The notes beneath the pieces are model-generated. The model had not been told where the DNA came from, searched no databases, and worked only from the letters and a program-made list of their open reading frames with translations. Shown piece after piece: positions 34,506 through 47,689 of a stretch of 64,000 bases of DNA. The DNA lies in contig OZ025249.1 of NCBI GenBank assembly GCA_964019135.1, positions 17,819,088 through 17,883,087 of the forward strand. The letters run 5' to 3'. The translations under genes and the position numbers were made by a program. Positions within the stretch are counted from its first letter, which is position 1. The number at the start of each line of letters is the position of its first letter. The stretch comes from Arenicola marina (Eukaryota > Annelida > Polychaeta > Arenicolidae).

Positions 34506-34667
34506 CTTGTACACTTAATATACATTATTAAAAGCAATGGTGGGGATATCATCAAGTACTTAAATCAACATCAGTTAAACTTATTCGCCCCACTGCCGCG
34601 TCGCAAGTCGTTTTTCTGGATCCGCGCCTGCAAGAATGTCCTTTGTGGCAGTCTCCGTCCCGCCTGA
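34506..34667 (+). other. unexplained 53-codon open frame ahead of the 29-bp array
   Basis: Open from a TAG (34503-34505) to TGA (34665-34667). It becomes GC-rich in its second half and reads PRRKSFFWIRACKNVLC near the end: a dibasic site, an aromatic cluster and two cysteines. It could be the end of a secreted peptide precursor or chance. There is no ATG and no convincing acceptor, and I do not recognise the peptide. Confidence 0.2.
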
Positions 34668-37600
34668 ATCCACCGTGCCAAAGACTCCGCTCTATACCAC
34701 ACCGTGCCAAAGACTCCGCTCTACACCACGCCGTGCCAAAGACTCCGCTCTATACCACACCGTGCCAAAGACTCCGCTCTATACCACACCGTGCCAAAGA
34801 CTCCGCTCTATACCACACCGTGCCAAAGACTCCGCTCTACACCACGCCGTGCCAAAGACTCCGCTCTATACCACACCGTGCCAAAGACGCCGCTCCATAC
34901 CACACCGTGCCAAAGACTCCGCTCTATACCACACCGTGCCAAAGACTCCGCTCTATACCACACCGTGCCAAAGACTCCGCTCTATACCACGCCGTGCCAA
35001 AGACTCCGCTCTATACCACACCGTGCCAAAGACTCCGCTCTATACCACACCGTGCCAAAGACTCCGCTCTATACCGCACCGTGCCAAAGACTCCGCTCTA
35101 TACCACACCGTGTCAAAGACGCCGCTCTATACCACGCCGTGCCAAAGACTCCGCTCTATACCACACCGTGCCAAAGACTCCGCTCTATACCACACCGTGC
35201 CAAAGACTCCGCTCTATACCACACCGTGCCAAAGACTCCGCTCTATACCACACCGTGCCAAAGACTCCGCTCTATACCACACCGTGCCAAAGACTCCGCT
35301 CTATACCACACCGTGCCAAAGACTCCGCTCTATACCGTGGCGACACCGTGCCAAAGACTCCGCTCTATACCACGCCGTGCCAAAGACTCCGCTCTATACC
35401 ACACCGTGCCAAAGACTCCGCTCTGTACCACACCGTGCCAAAGACTCCGCTCTATACCACGCCGTGCCAAAGACTCCGCTCTATACCACACCGTGCCAAA
35501 GACTCCGCTCTATACCACACCGTGCCAAAGACGCCGCTCTATACCACACCGTGCCAAAGACTCCGCTCTATACCACACCGTGCCAAAGACTCCGCTCTAT
35601 ACCACACCGTGCCAAAGACTCCGCTCTATACCACACCGTGCCAAAGACTCCGCTCTATACCACACCGTGCCAAAGACTCCCTCTATACCGCACCGTGCCA
35701 AAGACTCCGCTCTATACCGCACCGTGCCAAAGACTCCGCTCTATACCACACCGTGCCAAAGACTCCGCTCTATACCACACCGTGCCAAAGACTCCGCTCT
35801 ATACCACACCGTGCCAAAGACTCCGCTCTATACCACACCGTGCCAAAGACTCCGCTCTATACCACACCGTGCCAAAGACTCCGCTCTATACCACACCGTG
35901 CCAAAGACTCCGCTCTATACCACACCGTGCCAAAGACTCCGCTCTATACCACGCCGTGCCAAAGACTCCGCTCTATACCACACCGTGCCAAAGACTCCGC
36001 TCTATACCACACCGTGCCAAAGACTCCGCTCTATACCGCACCGTGCCAAAGACTCCGCTCTATACCACACCGTGCCAATGACTCCGCTCTATACCACACC
36101 GTGCCAGAGACTCCGCTCTATACCGCACCGTGCCAAAGACTCCGCTCTATACCGTGGCGACACCGTGCCAAAGACTCCGCTCTATACCACACCGTGCCAA
36201 AGACTCCGCTCTATACCACACCGTGCCAAAGACTCCGCTCTATACCACACCGTGCCAAAGACTCCGCTCTATACCATACCGTGCCAAAGACTCCGCTCTA
36301 TACCACACCGTGCCAAAGACTCCGCTCTATACCACACCGTGCCAAAGACTGCGCTCTATACCGTGGCGACCCCGTGCCAAAGACTCCGCTCTATACCACA
36401 CCGTGCCAAAGACTCCGCTCTATACCGTGGCGACCCCGTGGCAAAGACTCCGCTCTATACCACACCGTGCCAATGACTCCGCTCTATACCACACCGTGCC
36501 AAAGACTCCGCTCTATACCGCACCGTGCCAAAGACTCCGCTCTACACCACACCGTGCCAAGGACCCCGCTCTATACCACACCGTGCCAAAGACTCCACTC
36601 TATACCGTGGCGACCCCGTGCCAAAGACTCCGCTCTATACCACACCGTTGCAAAGACTCCGCTCTATACCGCACCGTACCAAAGACTCCGCTCTATACCA
36701 CACCGTGCCAAAGACTCCGCTCTATACCACACCGTGCCAATGACTCCGCTCTATACCACACCGTGCCAAAGACTCCGCTCTATACCGCACCGTGCCAAAG
36801 ACCCCGCTCTATACCACACCGTGCCAAAGACTCCGCTCTGTACCGTGGCGACCCCGTGCCAAAGACTCCGCTCTATACCACACCGTGCCAAAGACTCCGC
36901 TCTATACCGCACCGTGCCAAAGACTCCGCTCTATACCACACCGTGCCAATGACTCCGCTCTATACCGCACCGTGCCAAAGACTCCGCTCTATACCACACC
37001 GTGCCAAAGACTCCGCTCTATACCACACCGTGCCAAAGACTCCGCTCTATACCACACTGTGCCAAAGACTCCGCTCTATACCGCACCGTGCCAAAGACTC
37101 CGCTCTATACCACACCGTGCCAATGACTCCGCTCTATACCACACCGTGCCAAAGACTCCGCTCTATACCTTACCGTGCCAAAGACCCCGCTCTATACCAC
37201 ACCGTGCCAAAGACTCCGCTCTGTACCGTGGCGACCCCGTGCCAAAGACTCCGCTCTATACCACACCGTGCCAAAGACTCCGCTCTATACCGCACCGTGC
37301 CAAAGACTCCGCTCTATACCACACCGTGCCAATGACTCCGCTCTATACCACACCGTGCCAAAGACTCCGCTCTATACCGCACCGTGCCAAAGACTCCGCT
37401 CTATACCACACCGTGCCAAAGACTCCGCTCTATACCACACCGTGCCAAAGACTCCGCTCTATACCACACCGTGCCAAAGACTCCGCTCTATACCACACTG
37501 TGCCAAAGACTCCGCTCTATACCGCACCGTGCCAAAGACTCCGCTCTATACCACACCGTGCCAATGACTCCGCTCTATACCACACCGTGCCAAAGACTCC

Positions 37601-38545
37601 GCTCTATACCGCACCGTGCCAAAGACTCCGCTCTATACCGTGGCGACACCGTGCCAAAGACTCCGCTCTATACCACACCGTGCCAATGACTCCGCTCTAT
37701 ACCACACCGTGCCAAAGACTCCGCTCTATACCGCACCATGCCAAATACTCCGCTCTATACCGTGGCGACACCGTGTCAAAGACTCCGCTCTATACCACAC
37801 CGTGCCAAAGACTCCGCTCTATACCACACCGTGCCAAAGACTCCGCTCTATACCACGCCGTGCCAAAGACTCCGCTCTACACCACGCCGTGCCAAAGACT
37901 CCGCTCTATACCACACCGTGCGAAAGACTCCGCTCTATACCACACCGTGCCAAAGACTCCGCTCTATATCACACCGTGCCAAAGACGCCGCTCTATACCA
38001 CACCGTGCCAAAGACTCCGCTCTATACCACACCGTGCCAATGACTCCGCTCTATACCACACCGTGCCAAAGACTCCGCTCTATACCACACCGTGCCAAAG
38101 ACTCCGCTCTATACCACACCGTGCCAAAGACTCCGCTCTATACCACACCGTGCCAATGACTCCGCTCTATACCACACCATGCCAAAGACTCCGCTCTATA
38201 CCACACCGTGCCAAAGGCTCCGCTCTATACCACACCGTGCCAAAGACTCCGCTCTATACCACACCGTGCCAAAGACTCCGCTCTGTACCACACCGTGCCA
38301 AAGACTCCGCTCTATACCACACCGTGCCAAAGACTCCGCTCTATACCACACCGTGCCAAAGACGCCGCTCTATACCACACCGTGCCAAAGACTCCGCTCT
38401 ATACCACACCGTGCCAAAGACTCCGCTCTATACCACACCGTGCCAAAGACTCCGCTCTATACCACACCGTGCCAAAGACTCCCTCTATACCGTGGCGACA
38501 CCGTGCCAAAGACTCCGCTCTATACCGTGGCGACACCGTGGGACA
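34668..38545. repeat. 29-bp minisatellite array, about 133 copies
   Basis: Unit of 29 bp including GTGCCAAAGACTCCGCTCTA and TACCACACC. Scattered 35-bp units carry an extra GTGGCG. The unit has no plus-strand stop and 29 is not a multiple of 3, so all plus frames are open and none of the long frames is a gene. A 383-bp higher-order repeat (12 units of 29 bp plus one of 35 bp) is visible from 36800 to about 37570. Confidence 0.96.
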
Positions 38546-38604
38546 ACACCAGCTCCGTGTCCTCGTCCAGCGCGAAGAAGGGTGGGGAGAGCGGGTGGCT
38601 TTGA

Positions 38605-40749
38605 CTGTTACTAGGGGTAACTGACAAAGGGTTCTTCCATCAGCCCAATGCTATCTGCCTAACCGATAAAAAAGCCAACGGCATACTTTAAGCAGATAAC
38701 GAGATAATATGTTGTGAAAAAACCCAGCTGAATGCTTCTAGGTATGTGATGTAGGTTGGAGTGTGGGGTTGGTTAGAAGTAGATAGGGGCGAGGCGGACG
38801 GGGGTGGGGGGGGGATGACGGGGGGTCGCCGTGACAACCATTACTGCAGTAAGGAGTGCAAACACACCGCTGTAATTTAAGTTGTTGTTTTTCATGTAAA
38901 CCGAATGATTTCCGCTCCAAATTCACAGAGAAATTTCTATTTATAAATTCGAGTCAGGGCACTGGTTGTCACTCAGTGGTAATCCAGACCGGGACTGATA
39001 AACAATGCCCTCTTATCGGGGTATATAGACTAGACCAATCTGACTTTAAGGTTTTGTTTTTGCCAAGGGGGCCGAAACTGTTTTCACAGACACGGTCCTT
39101 ATATACGAGATGTCTTAGTTAACCTGATATGTTGGTCGGTGTCATGTCGTGGTTAATGTGGCGTCTTAGTGAGAGTGACACGACCCTGCCACACCGGCCT
39201 GCTCCGTGCCAATGGGGTTCCGACGATACGGCTGGGGCAGGGGGCGGGGGGAGGGGGAGGGGAGGGGGAAGGTGGATATGGGGCGGGCATCCATCTCCGT
39301 TAGGGGCAGGAGTCAGGGGTCAAGGGGCAGGGAGCAGGGGTCAGAGGTTGTAACCCCAACCTTCGGTCACAAATCACTCACAGAAAGAAAAAACAATTGA
39401 TAGGTCAGCTCAAGCAGCCGGTGCGTATTTCAAATCCCACCTGTGCAAATATCTTTGTTTGGGCATGATAAAGTCTTTCTTCACAAAGGGTAGCGGGTTA
39501 CAATTAGAGACATGACTTCTCTCCGCCTTAATCATTCCCATTTTCGCTACAAACCTAAACGCGCCATCATTAAAACCAGCCAATGTTTTACGTGTGGGTT
39601 GACTACCATATTCATGGTGCGTCAATATTCCCAGGTCGATAATTATGACTAATGCAGTCATAACGCCCCCAGGTATCCGGGCGGCTTATGTGTGAAAAAA
39701 TTCTCACCGCGGGACATGGCTCAGGGTAAGAGAATGAGAGCGAATGCCCCTCTCTCAGCAAAAGGGGTCCATCTTCCAGTGAGTATCCATCCTCAACATG
39801 TTGATTAACTACGTCATAATCACCGGGTAAGACATATCCGCCGAGAGAAATATTTCTCACAAGCGGCACTAAATTATTCTGGCTATGAAAACATTCGATG
39901 AAATAAAGGTCAGATTTTATAATTGAAACGTTTATATGTACTAGTTAAAGAAGGAGCTGGAGTATATTCGCACAGCGAATTCTTTAACGTACTTATACAA
40001 TTGTTATAACACGGCATTGGTTCTGCTCATCCTTTGCGTGGTTCAGTTTGCATGTTTGGACACAGGAAATCGACTATTGTATCAAATGCACTGCACGACT
40101 AATTGTGAGCATTAGGGAAACAACGGTTTGGCCTTAAAAAGGACAAAACGACCGATCAACTAATGCACCAGTCAATGTGAAGCCCCAGGGGTGGGGGGGG
40201 GGGGGCGTGGGTGGAAATGCATGGGAGAAGTAAACATTTCGAGTTTTGTTTTCTAAATCCCTACACAAGGGTCAAGTCATCCCGCCTAAATTTTCCTGAG
40301 GCAATATTAGGCATTTAACGCTTCTACTCATAAAATAGATCATCCATATATGTCATGTCTTGTAATAGGATTTATCCTGCATCATTAAACATGTGGCGCC
40401 TTCAGACGTAACACAATTTTTTAATTCTGGTTTAGACCATTGGTCTCTTGCTAATACATTATACATCATCCTGGCGATGTGATAACGAGGACGCATCTAC
40501 GGCATAGCACTAAGACTTGCAATTAGATAATTCAAAATATCTTCCATTCCATCATGTCTTCGATATCTATATGATCATTATTATTTCGGCTGTAATAGGG
40601 TTTTCGTAATGTCACCGACCCCGCACCGCGGACATAATGGAGCATAATAACAGTGCAAAAATATTGAATATTACGCGGCAAGACAGTCTTCGCAGCCGAT
40701 ATTACTAACAGTGTCTCGACGTTTTCCGTTGGTCTTCTGAATCTGCGAC
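38605..40749. other. non-coding stretch
   Basis: G-rich stretch at 39230-39350. A weak relative of SINE family 2 lies at about 39470-39530 (TTCTTCACAAAGGGTAG). The rest is AT-rich. No gene is recognised. Confidence 0.55.
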
Positions 40750-43150
40750 ATACTCCGAGTACTGCTCCACCGGCCTGTGATCCGGATGGAATCAGGACTT
40801 ATGGTGTAGAGCGAGTACTCTGAGCACTGCTCCACCGGCCTGTGATCCGGATGGAATCAGGACGTATGGTCTAGAGCGAGTACTCTGAGTACTGCTCCAC
40901 CCGCCTGTGATCCGGATGGAATCAGGACGTATGGTCTAGAGCGAGTATTCTGAGTACTGCTCCACCGGCCTGTGATCCGGATGGAATCAGGACGTATGGT
41001 CTAGAGCGAGTATTCTGAGTACTGCTCCACCGGCCTGTGATCCGGATGGAAACAGGACGTATGGTCTAGAGCGAGTACTCTAAGTACTGCTCCACCAGCT
41101 TGTGATCGGGATGAAATCAGGACGGATGGTTTAGAGCGAGTACTCAGAGTACTGCTCCACCGGCCTGTGATCCGGATGGAATCAGGACGTATGGTCTAGA
41201 GCGAGTATTTTGAGTACTGCTCCACCGGCCTGTGATCCGGATGGAAACAGGACGTATGGTCTAGAGCGAGTACTCTGAGTACTGATCCACCAGCTTGTGA
41301 TCCGGATGGAATCAGGACCTGTGGTCTAGAGCGAGTACTCTGAGTACTGCTCCACCGGCCTGTGATCCGGATGGAAACAGGACTTATGGTTTAGAGCGAG
41401 TACTCTGAGTACTGCTCCACCGGCCTGTGATCCAGATGGAATCAGGACGTATGGTCTAGAGCGAGTATTCTGAGTACTGCTCCACCGGCCTGTGATCCGG
41501 ATGGAAACAGGACGTATGGTCTAGAGCGAGTACTCTGAGTACTGCTCCACCAGCTTGTGATCCGGATGAAATCAGGACGTATGGTCTAGAGCGAGTACTC
41601 TGAGTACTGCTCCACCGGCCTGTGATCCAGATGGAATCAGGACCTGTGGTCTAGAGCGAGTACTCTGAGTACTGCTCCACCGGCCTGTGATCCGGATGGA
41701 AACAGGACGTATGGTCTAGAGCGAGTACTCTGAGTACTGCTTCACCAGCTTGTAATCCGGATGAAATCAGGACGGATGGCTTAGAGCGAGTACTCAGAGT
41801 ACTGCTCCACCGGCCTGTGATCCGGATGGAATCAGGACGTATGGTCTAGAGCGAGTATTTTGAGTACTGCTCCACCGGCCTGTGATCCGGATGGAAACAG
41901 GACGTATGGTCTAGAGCGAGTACTCTGAGTACTGATCCACCAGCTTGTGATCCGGATGGAATCAGGACCTGTGGTCTAGAGCGAGTACTCTGAGTACTGC
42001 TCCACCGGCCTGTGATCCGGATGGAAACAGGACTTATGGTTTAGAGCGAGTACTCTGAGTACTGCTCCACCGGCCTGTGATCCAGATGGAATCAGGACGT
42101 ATGGTCTAGAGCGAGTATTCTGAGTACTGCTCCACCGGCCTGTGATTCGGATGGAAACAGGACGTATGGTCTAGAGCGAGTACTCTGAGTACTGCTCCAC
42201 CAGCTTGTGATCCGGATGAAATCAGGACGTATGGTCTAGAGCGAGTACTCAGAGTACTGATCCACCGGCCTGTGATCCGGATGGAATCAGGACCTGTGGT
42301 CTAGAGCGAGTACTCTGAGTACTGCTCCACCGGCCTGTGATCCGGATGGAAACAGGACGTATGGTCTAGAGCGAGTACTCTGAGTACTGCTTCACCAGCT
42401 TGTAATCCGGATGAAATCAGGACGGATGGCTTAGAGCGAGTACTCAGAGTACTGCTCCACCGGCCTGTGATCCGGATGGAATCAGGACGTATGGTCTAGA
42501 GCGAGTATTTTGAGTACTGCTCCACCGGCCTGTGATCCGGATGGAATCAGGACGTATGGTCTAGAGCGAATATTCTGAGTACTGCTCCACCGGCCTGTGA
42601 TCCGGATGGAATCAGGACGGATGGCTTTGAGCGAGTACTCTGAGTACTGCCCCACCAGCTTGTGATCCGGATGGAATCAGGACGTATGGTCTAGAGCGAG
42701 TACTCTGAGTACTGATCCACCGGCCTGTGATCCGGATGGAATCAGGACGTATGATCTAGAGCGAGTACTCTGAGTACTGTTTCACCGGCCTGTGATCCGG
42801 ATGGAATCAGGACGTATGGTCTAGAGCGAGTACTCAGAGTACTGCTCCACCGGCCTGTGATCCGGATGGAATCAGGACGTATGATCTAGAGCGAGTACTC
42901 TGAGTACTGCTTCACCGGCCTGTGATCCGGATGGAATCAGGACGTATGATCTAGAGCGAGTACTCTGAGTACTGTTTCACCGGCCTGTGATCCGGATGAA
43001 ATCAGGACGTATGGTCTAGAGCGAGTACTCTGAGTACTGCTCCACCGGCCTGTTATCCGGATGGAAACAGGACGTATGGTCTAGAGCGAGTACTCTGAGT
43101 ACTGTTTCACCGGCCTGTGATCCGGATGGAATCAGGACGTATGGTCTAGA
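40750..43150. repeat. 65-bp minisatellite array, about 37 copies
   Basis: Unit of 65 bp including CCACCGGCCTGTGATCCGGA and GGTCTAGAGCGAG. Most units carry AGTACTC-N-GAGTACT, a perfect 15-base palindrome around one central base. Diagnostic variants (ATGAAATCAGGACGGATGG) recur at 41111, 41761 and 42411, a 650-bp, ten-unit higher-order repeat. Confidence 0.96.
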
Positions 43151-43151
43151 G

Positions 43152-45735
43152 GGAACTTTATATCAAAAGGACCAAAGTGGAAATAGTTTTTGTTCGGCTC
43201 GTCTGCTTGCGACTGCTAATGCTAACTTATAACAGCGTAATATATAACAAATATAATGATTGAGTTAAAAACGACAAAAGACAGAAAAGAAGATAAATAC
43301 CGACTATTAATAAATGGAATGCCAGCGCGGCTTGGTTTGTATGCCTGGGGTTGAAAGTGAATGGCCCTCGCGTTATTGCGATGTTTCGTTAATAGACGAG
43401 ATGGTAATGGAAGGAAGTGATGCTGGGGTGAACCCTTTGGCGGCGGGCTTTAGTGTCAGAATGGGTTGTGTCACCGCCGGGCGGGGGTGGGCTCTGTCAC
43501 GGGCTGTGTTTGTGTGACAAGGCCGGGCCAAGTGTATAGCTGGCGACCTATTGTGACCGGCATGTGTTTAATGACCCAGCACACCATCACAGGCCCAGTT
43601 AAATCAATAAACCTTTTGTGTCTTCTTCACTGATGCGTCGTGGGCGACGAAAACGCGCCGATAAACAGTAAATACCATTCCCCTCACCCCCCCCCCACCC
43701 TCACCCCCCGTCCCATCTCCCCGGGACCATACCCCATCACTATCAGCCCCCCCCCACCAAAAAAAGACATTACTACGTGGTTTGCTCGTTCCCCGGCATC
43801 CAACTCTCGCGCACCCCCTGAGAACTCCAGCAGAGGGCGCCAACCGCGCGGTGTTTACCCTGGCAGCAGGTATCTGGGCGGTAGCTGGCTTTCCATTGAT
43901 CAGGGGGACCCAGTCAGAGGGAGAGGTCTTTGGCCATACAAAAACACCGGGCGACGGTGTATGCCGTAACGCGTGGGTAATGGCGCTATCATTCAGCCTG
44001 ATGCGGGCCCTAACTGCCCCTTCTCACGGACAAACGCCATATTCTCGTACTCACCGTTAATGCCCCCGGCACGGACGGATGGCGGCGGGCCGGCACTCGT
44101 CACAACGCCGCGGGTAAGGCGCGGGGCGACACTTCTTTAAGGGGAGGGGGACGGGGGTGGGGGGGGGACGGAGGGTGGGCGGAGGGGTGGAGGGAGGTGA
44201 ATGGGGTAAATAGGGTAGGGGGATAAGATAAGACGCTTGAGAGGCCCGAAACTCCGTTTGGGAGTACATTATTAACCAACCCGATCACTAAGCCTCCTTT
44301 CCCCTTACGCACCCGCACCCCGTCTCTCCCTCCTTCCCTCCGATATGTGTAAGGTATCACCTACCCCCGTCTCGCCGTACCCCGCCTCTCCCCCCCCCCG
44401 CTCCCAGCCTCCCGGTCATTACATCCAAGTGATTTTTTCCCGGAGTGCCGCTCCCATCATCACCTTAATCCCCTGCAATATTGATGGGCCGCACAGAACA
44501 ACGACTTCCCCGCTATTAACGGCACGCAGGGGTGCCAAACGCACAGACATCTATCGGCGACGTTTGTAAACACCTCGCCAGGGGTGGGGTGGTGGTTCAG
44601 GGGGAAGGGGAAAGCATTGAAAGCGAAACGACGGAAGAAACATAGAGAGAGGGGGGGGGCAGGAGGAAGAGGGGGAGGATGCGGAGGACGTGGGGGAGGG
44701 GGAGGAGAAGGAGCGGAGGAGGAGGGGAGGAGGAGGAAGGAGGAGGAGGAGGAGGGAGAGGTGGATGAGGAAAATGAGGGGGAGGAGGAGGATGGTGGGG
44801 TGGGGACGGGTGGGGTCGGTGCGCGGGAGTCGGCGGCTGGGCGAGGGGCGGGCGGGGGCGGGGTGAGTGGGGGGGGGGGGGCTGTCAGGGTGCAATATCG
44901 GTTGGGCTTCGATTGCTCCCAGTGATCACCCGGAACAAGTATTTTATTTATGTTTCATGGAGACGAGAAACGTCGCGCTGAACCGGAAGTATAGTGGGAT
45001 ATCTGTCCCCCAACGCCACCCCACCCCCCTCACACACACACACGCGCACCTTTGGTCCAATCAATGCCACAGCAATAATGGCAACAAATCTATTCCCCCT
45101 ATGATATCGGCGCCTCTGCCTCCCCTCCCAGCCTCGCCCCCCACGCCATTCGTTTTTTTCAACCAATCCTTCACGAGGGACATGTGTGGGTTAAACGCGC
45201 GCATGCGCAATAAGAGGGGTAATGATCACCGTTTTCCTTGGGCGCGACTGTTTACCGGAAGTTCATCAGAGCAGCACACGCAGACGAGCTTTGTTGCAGC
45301 CCCTCCCTTCAGAGTTTTGTATAATAAGTTTATGTTGAGTGAAGCCTGTAAGAATCATTTGCAATTTGTTGCATAACATCCTTGCTAGTCTAAGCTGTAG
45401 TTGATGAGAGGCGGCGACGAAGAGTTATAGGGGAAGGGAAAATATAACACCGTTCACGGCCGTTTAGGAAATATAAAATTAGCTCTAGTTGATTTTGAGT
45501 TTTAAATCTGGTAATTAACAACGGTTCACCTGTCGCTCTCCCGATCACGATGTCATTCTCCACTCTTTTGTTACTAATTCATTGTGTTTTTCTGTATATG
45601 TCATTGTCGCGCTATTAATAAATAAATGTCTTATCTTATTTTATCTTATCTTATCTTAGTAAATAAATGAAGGTGACATACACTTAAAGTGGAAAGGGAA
45701 GGGGTACTGTTCTTTCGGTTTTTACCAGTGCGTTT
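43152..45735. other. non-coding stretch with polypurine tract
   Basis: C-rich tracts at 43681-43755 and G-rich tracts at 44140-44215. A long purine-only region of GGA/GAGG repeats runs from about 44640 to 44800. A TTATC microsatellite at 45625-45658 follows ATAAATAAATG and may be the 3' tail of an old retroelement. No gene is recognised. Confidence 0.55.
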
Positions 45736-45784
45736 ATTGGTGAAATGTTAAATGCCGTGGGTGGAAACTAACATAAGGGCTCGC

Positions 45785-45880
45785 GGAGATAACACATCCC
45801 GGAGATAACACATCCCGGAGATAACACATCCCGGAGATAACACATCCCGGAGATAACACATCCCGGAGATAACACATCAT
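45785..45880. repeat. 16-bp tandem repeat, 6 copies
   Basis: Perfect copies of GGAGATAACACATCCC inside block B copy 1. Confidence 0.95.
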
Positions 45881-45916
45881 AACGTTAAGTTAAACAATAT
45901 GATCATATCTCCAAGC

Positions 45917-46020
45917 AGGTGTTTGTATATTCAGAATTCTGGTTATATTGCGTCAGTGGGAGAAGGGAAGGAAGCGCAGAGCCATGTCCCCAGGGTAACC
46001 TCCTAATCTTTGCGAAAAAG
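45917..46020 (-). mobile_element. fragment related to SINE family 2, in block B copy 1
   Basis: Shares TGTATATTCAG, GCGTCAGTGGGAGAAGG and GAGCCATGTC with the SINE at 19262-19529, in the same order and orientation. The tRNA-like head is absent. Confidence 0.6.
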
Positions 46021-46594
46021 GTCATATCTTTTCGACAGGCAGGAGGCGGCGGTCCTGATAATTAAAAAGCCAACACAGCGCAAAGCGTTTCAATAAGACA
46101 TATTTGCGCAATTATTGCCCAACAAATTAATAAAGATAGGTGGCTATTAAAGGTTTTTGCCATATTTTTACACAATTATTTTCCAAAGGGAATCCTTAAA
46201 ATAGGTGACCATCAAAGGAAGGTTTTTGCCTTAATAGGATAACTAAAACATATAACGATCGGCCGGGGGGGGGGGGGGAGGGGGGGGGCGTGTAACTAAA
46301 GAAGAAGGGAATCAAATATATACCCAGGTTAGGATTACTGGCGGAATTAAGTTAGCTTAGCTGGCTAACATGACCAGGAATCCTTAAAATAGGTGGCCAT
46401 CAAAGGAAGGGGTTTGCCTTAATAGGATAACTAAAACATATAACGATCGGCCGGGGGGGGGGGGGCGTGTAACTAAAGAAGAAGGGAATCAAATATATAC
46501 CCAGGTTAGGATTACTGGCGGAATTAAGTTAGCTTAGCTGGCTAACATGACCAGGAAAGTCTACGCTCCTACGTCACGTGAAATAAAAAAAAAA

Positions 46595-47689
46595 TAATCA
46601 CGGGGAACGTAAATAACCCTTGCCCAACCTCCCCCGCCCCTCTCTATCGTAAGCACTACTGTTTCTGTGGATCACAACATAACCTGCTGCCCGTGAAATC
46701 AACTTGTCAAACATGTGGTGTTAAAGATAGCAGTGCGGCATTATTATCCTCATTATGGCAAATGACATGTTCCTGTTGCTCCAGGAAGCGTTTCGAATAT
46801 CTTCATTCCACCGTTATTATGATTCATGTCGCCTGAACTCCTGAGGGTAGGTGCAACCCTAGCTCAGGCAAGTACCGCACAACTCAAATGCTTCAGTCCT
46901 TTCTCCAAATATATCTTTAAACGACACTTGTCATATCACCTGATGGTTGTTAATGGTAGGCCTGCCTAACGATTGGTCGGTGCAGCGGTGCCTCCCCCCT
47001 CCCCCTCATGACCAACGTCTCTGATGACACAATGTGCTGTACCCCCTCCCGCTTCCCATCCACCTCTAATGGACTCCGCCGTTCTTTCACGTAACGGTTG
47101 AAAGGTGAGCCACATAAAGGGGAAACTTTCAACAACAAAAAAACGCCGATTTAGTGATATGTTGTCCAAGCCGTCCATGTTAGGAAAGGAACAAGAAAAT
47201 GGAACTCGATATTAGATTGACATCCGGTTAAGAGGATTTAACGCCCTTTTATTCATTTAGTGATACAGAAAAGCCTTCTCATTTACAGACTGAGATTGTT
47301 TTCAGTTGATGTTATTGTTTTATGTCCAAATGTGTAACGGCTGAATCAGAAGATTCGACAAGAAGTGTTATGGATGGAATGATTATTGAAGTTTTCTTGT
47401 GCGAACTAATATTACTTATAAAATAGCTTGTTTTCCGAAATAGATGGCAGGCAGACATGACATACTAGTGACCTACCCCCACTCCCTTGTCCAGAAGCCA
47501 AGTCTCTTACAAGAAGTAAAAGACGAAGGGATGTTAAGGACTGTTTTCAATGGCCGGTTTTGAAGAAGGCTAAATCCCACCCCCCCCCCGGTCGAATGAA
47601 TAATTTATGTTCATACATTTATAATTGATGCAGAGGCGTTGTTGACCTGTGATGTCTATGTTAAAGGCCAGCAGCCCACCCTCCGGTGA
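46595..47689. other. non-coding stretch
   Basis: No gene or element recognised. A C run lies at 47579-47590. Confidence 0.55.

Larger units (their letters stand above)
45736..46594. repeat. dispersed block B, copy 1
   Basis: About 860 bp matching 56592-57508 closely. It contains a 16-bp array (45785-45880), a fragment related to SINE family 2 (45917-46020) and an internal tandem duplication of about 188 bp with poly-G runs, and ends in an A-rich tract (46584-46594). No terminal repeats or target duplication could be defined. Confidence 0.85.

Noticed and set aside
34636..38624. Large proteins with VPKTPLYT / CQRLRSIP repeats
   Set aside because: The 29-bp unit is open in every plus frame; long frames are expected by construction.
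44584..44925. Glycine/glutamate-rich protein
   Set aside because: Translation of a polypurine tract, not a credible coding sequence.
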